Shown: positions 7,784-16,388 of the stretch, one piece after another
How the letters are laid out: every line of letters begins with the position of its first letter
Numbering within the stretch: position 1 is the first letter of the stretch
Source: Rhizobiaceae bacterium
GTDB taxonomy: Bacteria > Pseudomonadota > Alphaproteobacteria > Rhizobiales > Rhizobiaceae
Length of the DNA stretch: 64,000 nucleotides
Reading direction: 5' to 3'
Assembly (NCBI GenBank): GCA_023953845.1
Contig: JAMLJC010000002.1
Coordinates: 1 to 64,000, forward strand
Translations under genes and position numbers: made by a program
The notes under the pieces: model-generated
Database searches by the model: none
What the model saw: only the letters and a program-made list of their open reading frames with translations
What the model was told of the DNA's origin: nothing

Positions 7784-9654
7784 GTGCTGAAGTCAACATA
7801 GCAACTTTCGAGACCTCATTTCCGGCACGCCTGGCCCATTGGGCGCAGACCACGCCGGATCGCGTGGCGTTCCGGGAGAAAGATCAGGGCATCTGGAAGC
7901 CGACGACGTGGCGTGAATACGAACGACGGGTGCAGCGTTTCGCCAGGGGCCTCCAGGCGCTCGGACTGAAGAAGGGCGATCGTGTCGCGATCGCGAGCGA
8001 AGACACGCCGGAATGGCTGATCAGCGACCTCGCGACCGAGGCGATAGGAGGCGTCGTCGTCGGCATATATCCGACCAATCCATCCTATGAGCTCGGCTAC
8101 ATCGTGCGGCATTCGGAATGCCGTCTGATCGTTTGCGGCGACCAGGAACAGGTCGACAAGGTCCTGGATCTGCCCAACGGGCCGGATGGCGTGCCGACAA
8201 TCGAACATATCGTATGCGTCGATATGAAGGGGATGCGCCAGGCCACGGACCCGCGCATTATTTCTTTCGATGCCGTCTGCGAGATGGCGGACGCAGTCCC
8301 CCTGGAGGAGATGACCGCGTGGTGGCGTCGCTGCCTGAGCGAGATCTCGCCCTTCGACGTGAACGTCATTGTCTACACGTCGGGGACCACCGGCCCTCCC
8401 AAGGGAGCGCAAGGGACGCATCGCGGCGCGCTCTACACGGCCGACGTCGCCGTCGGGAAGCTCGGCCTCAACCAGAGCAACTACACCGTGCTCTGCTATC
8501 TGCCGCTTTGCCATCTGGCGGAACGGATCTTCTCCATCGCCATGCATCTCAGAACCGGCGGCGTCGTGAACTTCGCCGAGTCGATCGACACCGTCCACAT
8601 TGACATTCGCGAGATCGGGCCGAGCGTTTTCCTCGGCGTGCCGAGAATCTGGGAGAAGATGCAGCAGTCGGTACTGGTCAAGTCGCAGCTTTCGCCGCCG
8701 TTGGTCCGGTGGTGCTTCGACCAGATGTTCGCCCGTGCCTATGCTCGGCTCGAGAAGCGCTATGCGCGACCGCAGGCCTCGGGTGCACCGGGCAAGATGG
8801 GGTTCTTCGAGAAGCTCGAATACTTCGCGATGTGGCTGACGTTCTTCAGGCCCGTCGCTCGCTATCTCGGCATAAGCCACACCCAGGTCAGGATGTGCGG
8901 CGCAGCACCCGTGTCCCCCGAGACGCTCAAATTCTTCCAGATCCTCGGCCTGCCGGTCCGGCAGGTCTATGGTCTGACCGAAAGCGGCGGGCTGACGTTC
9001 ATGCAGGACGACAGCGCCTGCATGAACGGATGCGTCGGCATTCCGCTGCCGGGCTTTTCATTCAAGCTCGCCGAGGACGGAGAAGTATTGATCAAAGGGC
9101 CGTCCGTGTTCGCCGGGTACCTGAAGGACCCCGAGGCGACAGAACGGACCTTCGATACCGAGCAATGGCTGAGAAGCGGCGACATCGCCGAATTTGCTAC
9201 CGAGAAGGAAATCCGCATCATCGACCGCAAGAAGGAAATCATCATCACGAGCGGCGGCAAGAACATCGCCCCCTCCGAGATCGAGAATGCGCTCCGCGAG
9301 TCGATCTATGTCAAGGAGGCAATCATCGTCGGCGATGGCCGGAAGTTCCTGTCGGCACTGATCGTCCTCGACATCGATACGGTCGGACACTGGGCACAGC
9401 AGAACCAGATTCCGTACACCACCTACAGGTCGCTGGCCGTCCATCCGGAAATACGCAAGCTGATCGCCAAGGACGTGGATCGCGCGAACAAACGTTTCGC
9501 GCGTGTCGAGAATATCCGCAAGTTCGAGATTCTTCAGAAGGAGCTCGATCATGACGACGGCGAACTGACCGCCACTCAAAAGGTCAAGCGGACGATCATC
9601 GAGAAGAAATTCGCCGAGGAAATCGCGCGCATATATGACGGGATCCCAGCATGA
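7780..9654 (+). CDS. AMP-forming long-chain-type acyl-CoA synthetase
   Basis: A 624-residue adenylate-forming ligase. The phosphate-binding motif YTSGTTGPPKG lies near residue 200, the adenine-site motif VYGLTESGG near 400, the hinge region RSGDIAEF near 465, and IDRKKEIIITSGGKNI contains the acyl-activating C-terminal loop. The length and C-terminal extension match FadD15/FAA-type (bubblegum-like) ligases rather than benzoate-CoA ligases. It is encoded inside the transporter operon with ATGA overlaps on both sides, so uptake and CoA activation of the substrate are probably coupled. Substrate chain length cannot be read. Confidence 0.92.
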   Translation: MSAEVNIATFETSFPARLAHWAQTTPDRVAFREKDQGIWKPTTWREYERRVQRFARGLQALGLKKGDRVAIASEDTPEWLISDLATEAIGGVVVGIYPTNPSYELGYIVRHSECRLIVCGDQEQVDKVLDLPNGPDGVPTIEHIVCVDMKGMRQATDPRIISFDAVCEMADAVPLEEMTAWWRRCLSEISPFDVNVIVYTSGTTGPPKGAQGTHRGALYTADVAVGKLGLNQSNYTVLCYLPLCHLAERIFSIAMHLRTGGVVNFAESIDTVHIDIREIGPSVFLGVPRIWEKMQQSVLVKSQLSPPLVRWCFDQMFARAYARLEKRYARPQASGAPGKMGFFEKLEYFAMWLTFFRPVARYLGISHTQVRMCGAAPVSPETLKFFQILGLPVRQVYGLTESGGLTFMQDDSACMNGCVGIPLPGFSFKLAEDGEVLIKGPSVFAGYLKDPEATERTFDTEQWLRSGDIAEFATEKEIRIIDRKKEIIITSGGKNIAPSEIENALRESIYVKEAIIVGDGRKFLSALIVLDIDTVGHWAQQNQIPYTTYRSLAVHPEIRKLIAKDVDRANKRFARVENIRKFEILQKELDHDDGELTATQKVKRTIIEKKFAEEIARIYDGIPA

Positions 9655-10523
9655 GCTACTTTTGGACTTTGCTCATCTACGGCGTGTTGGTCGGGGCGCT
9701 CTACGGGCTGGTGGCGATCGCCTTCGCCCTGATCTACAAGGTAAGCCGAGTCATCAACTTCGCCCAGGGCGAGATGATGATGCTAGTGGCCTATATCGCC
9801 TATTCGGTGGCGCTGGTCACCGACGGCAGCATATACATTCAGATCGTTACGATTGTCGCCGCGTCGATCGTGACAGGGGCTCTCATCGAGAGGGTCATCG
9901 TCAGGCCGATGCTGGGACGATCGACCTTCTCGATCGTCATGCTCACAATCGCACTTGCTGTTTTTGTGCGCGCCTTCGTAGGCTTGTTCTGGGACACGGA
10001 CTCGCATCGATATCCGATTGCGGTCGGCGGAGAGATGATATCGATCTTCGGCATCACCTTCTTAGTCTCCCAACTCGTGCTGCTCGCGATCTTCTTTGCG
10101 ACCTGCATCGGGCTGTGGGCATTCCTCAAATACACGATTGCCGGCATCGCCTTGCGCGCCACCGCTTCCGATCCCGCCGTCACCATGCTGATGGGCATCT
10201 CGGTCAAGCGCCTCTACTCCATCGCTTGGGTGATCTCAGCGGTCATCTCCGGCATGGCCGGCGTTCTTTATGCGGATATCTATCACCTCGGTCCGAGTAT
10301 CGGATCGATCGGGACGAGGGCGTTTCCCGCAGCCATCCTCGGCGGGCTGGACTCCGTGCTCGGCGCAGGAATCGGGGGCATCATCATCGGGGTCGTAGAG
10401 AATTTGGCCGGGGGTTACATCGGCTCGGGCTACAAGGAGATCGCCGGCTTTGTCGTCGTCCTGATCGTCCTGATGTTCCGACCCTACGGTCTTTTTGGCG
10501 AACGCCAGATCGAGCGGGTGTGA
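9651..10523 (+). CDS. livH: Branched-chain amino acid-type ABC transporter permease, LivH type
   Basis: A 290-residue very hydrophobic inner-membrane permease with about eight predicted helices. The N-terminal GVLVGALYGLVAIAFALIY and INFAQGEMMML segments are hallmarks of LivH. The EAA-like loop region IALRATASDPAVTMLMGISV contacts the ATPases. It overlaps the ligase gene by ATGA and the livM gene by TGATG, so the transporter subunits are translationally coupled. Confidence 0.93.
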   Translation: MSYFWTLLIYGVLVGALYGLVAIAFALIYKVSRVINFAQGEMMMLVAYIAYSVALVTDGSIYIQIVTIVAASIVTGALIERVIVRPMLGRSTFSIVMLTIALAVFVRAFVGLFWDTDSHRYPIAVGGEMISIFGITFLVSQLVLLAIFFATCIGLWAFLKYTIAGIALRATASDPAVTMLMGISVKRLYSIAWVISAVISGMAGVLYADIYHLGPSIGSIGTRAFPAAILGGLDSVLGAGIGGIIIGVVENLAGGYIGSGYKEIAGFVVVLIVLMFRPYGLFGERQIERV

Positions 10524-11578
10524 TGCGTACCAGAACCTTCAAGCAAACCTATGGCGAACTGACTCGCCTGCTGCCCTATTCCAGCAGTTGGACCTGGTAT
10601 GCCGGATTGCTGGCCGCACTGATTGCGCTGCCCTTGGTCGGGCCGGCCTATGTCAGCACTTTCGTGCTACTGATCCTCTCTGCATCCGTAGGCGCGATCG
10701 GGCTCAATATCGTCACCGGCAGCGCCGGGCTGATCTCGCTCGGCCATGCGGGGTTCCTCGCAATCGGCGCCTATACAACGGCAATCCTCACGACCGACTA
10801 CGGCCTCGACCTCGTCCCGACTCTCGTCATCGCGGGGTTGGTCTCCGCAGCTTCGAGCCTGTTGGTGGGGATCCCGTCGCTGCGGCTGAAAGGGCTCTAT
10901 CTGGCGATCACCACGCTGGCGTTCTCGATCATCGTCACCCAGCTCATCGTTGAGGCGGAATGGCTGACCGGCGGTTCAATCGGCAAGGCAGTCACGCGAA
11001 CCACCGTGTTCGGCTATCCGGTGCGATCCACGGTCTCGATCTACTATTTGGCGCTTGGCGTGCTGGTGCTGACTATATTCGGCGCGCTCAATCTCCTGCG
11101 CAGCAGGGTTGGCCGCGCATGGAAGGCAATCCGCGACTATGATACGGCAGCGCGGATGATGGGCATCAACCTCGTCCACTACAAGCTTTCCGCATTCGCG
11201 GTCAGCGCGTTCCTGACCGGCGTCGCCGGAGGCCTTTCTGGACTCTATGTCCGCTACATCAACATCGATGGCTTCACGCTCTTCGTCAGCGTGGAGGCTG
11301 TAGCGATGATCTTGGTCGGCGGGCTCGGGAGCGTCAGGGGCGCGATCCTTGGCGCCATTATCATAACGATTCTTCCGGATGTCAGCCGGTGGCTGATGAA
11401 CACGATGTTCCGGTCGGTATTCGTGCTGCCGGCCGCGAACTCGCAGGAGATCAAAGGCATAATATACGCTGTTATGATCATCCTGTTCCTGCGCTACGAG
11501 CCGGACGGTCTCGCGGCCCGATGGGCAGTGGTCAAACGGTTCTGGTCCGAATGGCCTCTTGGCAAGGCAAGAGGTTAG
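10523..11578 (+). CDS. livM: Branched-chain amino acid-type ABC transporter permease, LivM type
   Basis: A 351-residue membrane permease. ATG 10523 overlaps the livH stop (TGATG), which fixes the start within a much longer open frame. Several hydrophobic helices are evident, with LivM landmarks NIVTGSAGLISLGHAGFLAIGAY, LRLKGLYLAITTLAF and WKAIRDYDTAARMMGINLVHYKL, the last being the ATPase-contacting loop. It forms the membrane channel with LivH. Confidence 0.93.
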   Translation: MRTRTFKQTYGELTRLLPYSSSWTWYAGLLAALIALPLVGPAYVSTFVLLILSASVGAIGLNIVTGSAGLISLGHAGFLAIGAYTTAILTTDYGLDLVPTLVIAGLVSAASSLLVGIPSLRLKGLYLAITTLAFSIIVTQLIVEAEWLTGGSIGKAVTRTTVFGYPVRSTVSIYYLALGVLVLTIFGALNLLRSRVGRAWKAIRDYDTAARMMGINLVHYKLSAFAVSAFLTGVAGGLSGLYVRYINIDGFTLFVSVEAVAMILVGGLGSVRGAILGAIIITILPDVSRWLMNTMFRSVFVLPAANSQEIKGIIYAVMIILFLRYEPDGLAARWAVVKRFWSEWPLGKARG

Positions 11579-11613
11579 CCGCGAGATAACATAATACAAA
11601 TGGAGGAGAAGTC

Positions 11614-12780
11614 ATGAATCGAATTGCATGTAAAATTGCACTATGTGTTGCATCTTCCTGGATGTTGGTTCTGTCAGCCGCGGCGGCTGATCCTGGCATC
11701 AAGGATGACGAGATTGTGGTCGGCGCCATCATGCCCTTCACCGGGCCAGCAGGCGCGCTGGGCTACGGCGCCTTCTTGGGCGAGCGCATAGCCATAGAGG
11801 AGGCGAATGCCGCAGGCGGAATCAACGGTCGCAAGATCACGGTGATCGCGGAAGACGACGAGTATGTCCCGGCCCGGACGGTGCAAGCCTTCAACAAACT
11901 GATGGAGGTCGACCAGATCTTCGCGCTGATCGCTGGTTCCGGCAGTTCGCACTGGCTGGCCATCATGCCTACCCTGGAGGGAGACGGCATTCCGAACATC
12001 AATCCGCTGCTGGCCAGCATGAAGCCGTTCGAAGCCGGGCCGTCGACCCATTTCGGCATCGGCACCAGCTACCGGGACGGGGCCAGGGAAGTCATGACGA
12101 TCATGGCGAAGCGCAATTCGGATCTCAAATGGGTTTCCATCGTCCAGGAGGATGAATCGGGAATCGACCGCGAGGTCGGTTTCAACGAGGCGGCGAAGAA
12201 TCTCGGCCTCGATGTCGTTGCGCAGATGCGCGTAAACCGGACACAGACCGATTTTTCGGCCGAAGTCCTGCGCATGCAGCAGGCTGGCGCGACAGGTGTC
12301 TTTATCGGCGGCTTGCCGACGGTCGATGCGGGCGTCCTGAAGGAGATCCGCAAGCTCGACATGAAGGCCAAGGTCGCGACCCTGTGGCTCAGCCACAATG
12401 AGCCAACGCTGAACCTTCTGCGCGAAGACGCGGGAGACCTCGTCCTCTACGATTTCGTGCCGTCCATGACTGATCCGAAGCTGGACAATTTCCACGCTCT
12501 CGCCAAGGCGCATCTCTCGGCGGAAGATCAGGGACGTATCAACCGCTATTCCGTGACCGGCTATGCCACGATGAAGGCATTCATCGAGGCGATGAACCGT
12601 TGCGGACGTGATCTGAGCCGTGTCTGTGCGCTCGCGGAACTCAACAAGCTGACGGACTTTGACACGGGTGTGATGGGCAAGATCACCTGGAAACCCGATG
12701 CACATCTGGCCCCGGTCGCGGGCGCGCCATTAGTAATTGACGCCAAGGCCGGGCAGTTCGTGCCGCTTGCCGCCGACTGA
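11614..12780 (+). CDS. ABC transporter substrate-binding protein (LivK-like), copy 1
   Basis: A 388-residue periplasmic binding protein. Residues 1-25 form a signal peptide (basic start, hydrophobic core, cut near SAAAA-D). Residues 30 onward, DDEIVVGAIMPFTGPAGALG and EANAAGGINGRKITVIAEDD, are the Peripla_BP_6 domain of the branched-chain family. GGAGGAGAA lies just before the ATG. It follows livM by 35 bases and is clearly a paralogue of the next gene. It is the likely ligand receptor for the LivFGHM system. Confidence 0.92.
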   Translation: MNRIACKIALCVASSWMLVLSAAAADPGIKDDEIVVGAIMPFTGPAGALGYGAFLGERIAIEEANAAGGINGRKITVIAEDDEYVPARTVQAFNKLMEVDQIFALIAGSGSSHWLAIMPTLEGDGIPNINPLLASMKPFEAGPSTHFGIGTSYRDGAREVMTIMAKRNSDLKWVSIVQEDESGIDREVGFNEAAKNLGLDVVAQMRVNRTQTDFSAEVLRMQQAGATGVFIGGLPTVDAGVLKEIRKLDMKAKVATLWLSHNEPTLNLLREDAGDLVLYDFVPSMTDPKLDNFHALAKAHLSAEDQGRINRYSVTGYATMKAFIEAMNRCGRDLSRVCALAELNKLTDFDTGVMGKITWKPDAHLAPVAGAPLVIDAKAGQFVPLAAD

Positions 12781-12811
12781 TCGACGTCCATCTGTTCTGG
12801 AGGAATTGTCA

Positions 12812-13966
12812 ATGAACATTACACGAGCAATCGCAGTCACAACCCTGTTGGTCGCGCTCGGCCTGCCATCCGCGTCCTTGGCCGAATCCGGGGTCACCGA
12901 CACCGAGGTCGTCCTCGGCGCAAGCCTGGCGTTCACCGGCGGGCCGGGCGCGCTCGCCTATGCCGGATTGCTCGGCGAGCGTATCGCCGTAGCGGAAGCC
13001 AATGCCGCCGGCGGCATTGACGGACGGCAGATCCGCATCATCGCCGAGGACGATGAATATGTACCGGCCCGGACCGTCCAGGCGGTCAACAAGCTGATCG
13101 AGCAGGATGACGTCTTCGCAATCACGGAGGCGTCGAGCAGTTCCAATTGGCTTGCCATCCTTCCCATGCTCGAGGAGCAGGGCATACCGTCGATCAATCC
13201 GCTCATGGCCAGTCTCGAGCCTATCAAGGCCGGACCAAGGACTCATTTCTCGATTGGCATGGGTTATCGCGACGGCGCGCACGACCTCATGAAGGCCTTG
13301 ATAGCGAAGTATCCCGACAGGAAATGGGCATCGATCACCCGAGAGGATGAAACGGGCATCGATCATGAGCGCGGGTTCCTGTCGGCGCTCGAAGAAGCCG
13401 GGCAAGCGCCGGTGCTCACCCAGCGTTTCCGCTCCGGCCAGACCGATTTCTCGGTGGAGGTGCTCAAGGCGAGGGAAGCGGGCGCGACAGCTCTCTTCGT
13501 GGGAGTGCTTCCGTCCGACGTGGCGACGATGATGTCAGAGGCAGACAAACTAGGCATGGACGCCATATTCGCGACACTCTGGATCAGCCACTTGAAGCCG
13601 ATGCTGGGCCTCGTCGGCGCCAATGGCGACCGGCTTCATCTCTATGATTACGTGCCGTCACTGGAGGACGATTCGCTCGCGGACTTCCGGGCACTTGCCG
13701 CGAAGCATCTGCCGCAGGAAGACATTGCGAAGATGAATCGCTACTCCATCACCGGTTACGCGACGATGAAGGTGTTCATCGAAGCGATGCGTCAATGCGG
13801 CAAGGACCTCACTCGCGCGTGCGCGATCGAGAAGTTGGAAGTGATGAAAGGCTTCGAAACCGGCGTAACCGAGCCCGTCAGCTTCAGCCCGGACAATCAT
13901 CTTGCGACCACCAAGGGCGCGCCGCTCATCATCCGCGACGGCAAATTCGTTCCCTTGCCAAACTAA
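12812..13966 (+). CDS. ABC transporter substrate-binding protein (LivK-like), copy 2
   Basis: A 384-residue binding protein. ATG 12812 has GGAGGA eight bases upstream and starts a typical signal peptide ending near ASLAE. The mature part closely parallels copy 1, sharing segments such as RTVQA-NKL, DDEYVPARTVQA and the MNRYS/INRYS-VTGYATMK region. The pair arose by tandem duplication and has diverged, which may widen the ligand range of one transporter. A strong hairpin terminator follows 17 bases after the stop codon, so this is the end of the operon. Confidence 0.92.
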   Translation: MNITRAIAVTTLLVALGLPSASLAESGVTDTEVVLGASLAFTGGPGALAYAGLLGERIAVAEANAAGGIDGRQIRIIAEDDEYVPARTVQAVNKLIEQDDVFAITEASSSSNWLAILPMLEEQGIPSINPLMASLEPIKAGPRTHFSIGMGYRDGAHDLMKALIAKYPDRKWASITREDETGIDHERGFLSALEEAGQAPVLTQRFRSGQTDFSVEVLKAREAGATALFVGVLPSDVATMMSEADKLGMDAIFATLWISHLKPMLGLVGANGDRLHLYDYVPSLEDDSLADFRALAAKHLPQEDIAKMNRYSITGYATMKVFIEAMRQCGKDLTRACAIEKLEVMKGFETGVTEPVSFSPDNHLATTKGAPLIIRDGKFVPLPN

Positions 13967-13983
13967 GAGAGCACCCTCCCTGG

Positions 13984-14011
13984 CTGCCCGCCGGCCATTT
14001 CCGGCGGGCAG
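13984..14011 (+). terminator. Rho-independent terminator of the transporter operon
   Basis: A perfect 11-bp inverted repeat, CTGCCCGCCGG at 13984-13994 and CCGGCGGGCAG at 14001-14011, encloses a 6-base loop and is followed by a T-rich stretch (TTGCATTTTGT). It lies just after the second substrate-binding protein gene. Confidence 0.85.
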
Positions 14012-14099
14012 TTGCATTTTGTCTGCCTTGGGGCATGGCCTGCGAGAGTACGGAAGTCACTGAAGTCGCCCGACAAGCCGAAACCTGACTCTATATGCT

Positions 14100-14118
14100 A
14101 CATTGTTATAGACAATGT
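14100..14118. promoter_or_regulatory. Inverted repeat, probable operator of the P450 unit
   Basis: The arms ACATTGT (14100-14106) and ACAATGT (14112-14118) are perfect inverted repeats separated by five bases. They lie 55 bases before the P450 start in an otherwise AT-rich stretch. Ten bases of the same motif (CATTGTCTAT) recur at 3736-3745 before the aldehyde dehydrogenase. The adjacent PaaX-like and GntR-like regulators are both candidate binders. Confidence 0.5.
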
Positions 14119-14172
14119 TTTCATATTTGAGGTATGTATAGCGCAGATGCTTGATAACAAGGAAGCGGCGCA

Positions 14173-15363
14173 ATGAGCGACAACGCCACTGAGAGCCTGG
14201 ACGGGTACGACATTTTTTCAGAAGGCTATCGGAACAGACCGGCCGACTATTGGGGCGACCTTGCGCAAAGCCGCTGCCCGATCTCCCGCACTGAGAAATG
14301 GGGCGGCTCGTGGATGCTGGTCCGCTATCAAGACATCTATGACGTCATCCAGAATCCGGAGACATACTCCTCCCGCGCGGTGGAGGTAGCCGGAGAAATA
14401 CCGGCGCCGGGTCGCGGCCTGATGATGCCGCCGATCACCTCTCCCGTGTCCGAGCATCCCGCGCACAGGGCGCTCATCGATCCTTTCCTTTCACCAGGAG
14501 CCGTGAAGGAACTGGAGCCTTTCATCCGTCAAACCGCGGTCCGTTTGGCGGCAAAGCTTGCCTCAAAGGGAGGAGGGGATGCCGCAAGCGAATTCGCCCG
14601 GCCGCTGGCGCTTTCTGTCTTGCACAAGATCATGAATCTGCCACCGGACATGGAGGACCAGTTTGCTGACTGGGCAACGCGCATCCTGCGCGTAGGGCCT
14701 ACCGATCAGGTAGTTCGTCGCGATACTCTTCTAGAGATCATGGCATACCTAGACGAGATGATTGCCGCCCGTCGTGGGAAGGATGGCAGGGACGTCATCA
14801 GCGGAATGGCGAATGCCGTGATAGATGGCGTACCAATCGACCGCAAACATATGCTGGGAACTCTGCTCGAGTTTGTCATTGCCGGTGCTGACAGCACTTG
14901 GAGCACTATCGCCGCAAGCCTGCTTCACCTAGCATCCAATCCGCTGGATCGCGCCAAGCTTGTTGCCGATCCTGCGCTTATAAAGTCTGCGGTGGAAGAG
15001 TTTCTGCGGGTCTTTGCTCCCGTGACGGTCGCGCGCATAGCCACCACGGATGTGGAAGTTCATGGCCGGTGCGTCCACGCAAATGACCGCGTGATCCTGC
15101 CGCTTGCGGCCGCCAACCGCGATCCCGAGATATTTGACGAGCCTGACACGATCAAGATCGACAGGCGACGCAACCGTCATATCGCGTTCGGCACCGGAAC
15201 CCACAGATGCGCCGGTGCGCATCTGGCTCGGGCCGAACTCAATATCGCGATCGAGGAATGGCTGAAGATCATGCCGGAATTCGAGCTCGTCGAGCCCGGC
15301 GTCGAATGGGCCCAAGGGCAGGTTCGGGGACCTGAAAGCGTTGTGTTCAAGGTTTCAGCATAG
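14173..15363 (+). CDS. Cytochrome P450
   Basis: A 396-residue soluble bacterial P450. The heme-ligand loop is FGTGTHRCAGAHL with Cys346. The I-helix motif AGADST (237-242) has Ser at the place where most P450s have the oxygen-activating Thr, with Thr next to it. The K-helix ExxR motif appears as EEFLRVF. It uses external redox partners; the next gene, 65 bases downstream, encodes a flavin/[2Fe-2S] reductase that is the likely electron donor. It probably hydroxylates the substrate of the surrounding CoA pathway. Confidence 0.94.
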   Translation: MSDNATESLDGYDIFSEGYRNRPADYWGDLAQSRCPISRTEKWGGSWMLVRYQDIYDVIQNPETYSSRAVEVAGEIPAPGRGLMMPPITSPVSEHPAHRALIDPFLSPGAVKELEPFIRQTAVRLAAKLASKGGGDAASEFARPLALSVLHKIMNLPPDMEDQFADWATRILRVGPTDQVVRRDTLLEIMAYLDEMIAARRGKDGRDVISGMANAVIDGVPIDRKHMLGTLLEFVIAGADSTWSTIAASLLHLASNPLDRAKLVADPALIKSAVEEFLRVFAPVTVARIATTDVEVHGRCVHANDRVILPLAAANRDPEIFDEPDTIKIDRRRNRHIAFGTGTHRCAGAHLARAELNIAIEEWLKIMPEFELVEPGVEWAQGQVRGPESVVFKVSA

Positions 15364-15428
15364 GTGCGCCGTGCAGCCAGGAAACGGAGATTCCTAGGCT
15401 TGCGTCCGGAAACGCGATTGGTGATGAC

Positions 15429-16388
15429 ATGACAGACCAGATCCGCACGAGATTGCACACGTTGGAAGACATAGCCGACGGGGTACGGCTTTTCGACCTC
15501 AGGCCCATGCCCGGCGCAACCCTGCCTGTATTTTCTCCAGGCTCACATATCGATGTCGTTCTTGGGCCGGATCTGGTGCGCAGCTACTCGCTGTGCAACC
15601 TCGACGAGAATGGAGGCCGTTATGTCATTGCCATCAGAAGGCAGGATGACGGCAAAGGCGGTTCGGTGACTGCGCATCGAACACTGCAAACCGGGGATGA
15701 GGTACAGATCCGCCCTCCGCGCAACAATTTCCAGTTGATCGAGGATGCCGACCACTCGGTGTTTGTCGCCGGAGGGATCGGAATCACGCCGATCTTCGCG
15801 ATGATACAGCGACTCGAGAAGCTGAAGCGGTCGTGGGAGCTTCACTATTCTTCCCCAACGCGTCGGCGGGCAGCTTTCCTGGCGGAGCTTAAAGCATTGG
15901 AGGAGAAGGAAAGGGGACGCATCCATTTCCATTCCGACGATGAACATGACGGATTGATCATGGATCTTGGGCCTATCCTTGGCACGTATCGAGCCGGTTC
16001 TCATTATTACTGCTGTGGTCCTTCGGGCATGATCGAAGCATTCGAGTCTCTGACCGGAGGTTTTCCCGCCGACAGCGCGCATCTGGAGCGTTTTTCGAGC
16101 GATGCGCCGCTGTCGACCGCCGGCAGCTTCGAGGTGGAGTTCCGTCGCCTTGGAAAAACGGTCCAGGTGCATGAGGGCGAGACGATCCTGCAGGCGGCCA
16201 TCGATGCCGGCGCCGATGTGGCGTTCTCCTGCGAAGAGGGGGTGTGCGGGTCTTGCGAGACAGTCGTGATCGAAGGCATTCCGGATCATCAGGATCTCGT
16301 GCTTTCGAGGCACGAACGGGACGCAAACAAAAAAATGATGATCTGCTGTTCCCGTTCCAAGACGCCGAAGCTGGTATTGGACCTTTGA
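15429..16388 (+). CDS. PDR-type flavin/[2Fe-2S] oxidoreductase, likely P450 redox partner
   Basis: A 319-residue reductase of the phthalate dioxygenase reductase family. The flavin-binding motif RSYSL is at 51-55, the NAD-binding segments are GGIGITPI (115-122) and CCGPSGMI, and a plant-type [2Fe-2S] domain at the C-terminus carries Cys268, Cys273, Cys276 and Cys306/307. In one chain it can move electrons from NADH through FMN to the iron-sulfur centre. Self-sufficient CYP116B enzymes have this same module fused to a P450; here the two are separate neighbouring genes. Its stop overlaps a TTG start of the next gene. Confidence 0.92.
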   Translation: MTDQIRTRLHTLEDIADGVRLFDLRPMPGATLPVFSPGSHIDVVLGPDLVRSYSLCNLDENGGRYVIAIRRQDDGKGGSVTAHRTLQTGDEVQIRPPRNNFQLIEDADHSVFVAGGIGITPIFAMIQRLEKLKRSWELHYSSPTRRRAAFLAELKALEEKERGRIHFHSDDEHDGLIMDLGPILGTYRAGSHYYCCGPSGMIEAFESLTGGFPADSAHLERFSSDAPLSTAGSFEVEFRRLGKTVQVHEGETILQAAIDAGADVAFSCEEGVCGSCETVVIEGIPDHQDLVLSRHERDANKKMMICCSRSKTPKLVLDL

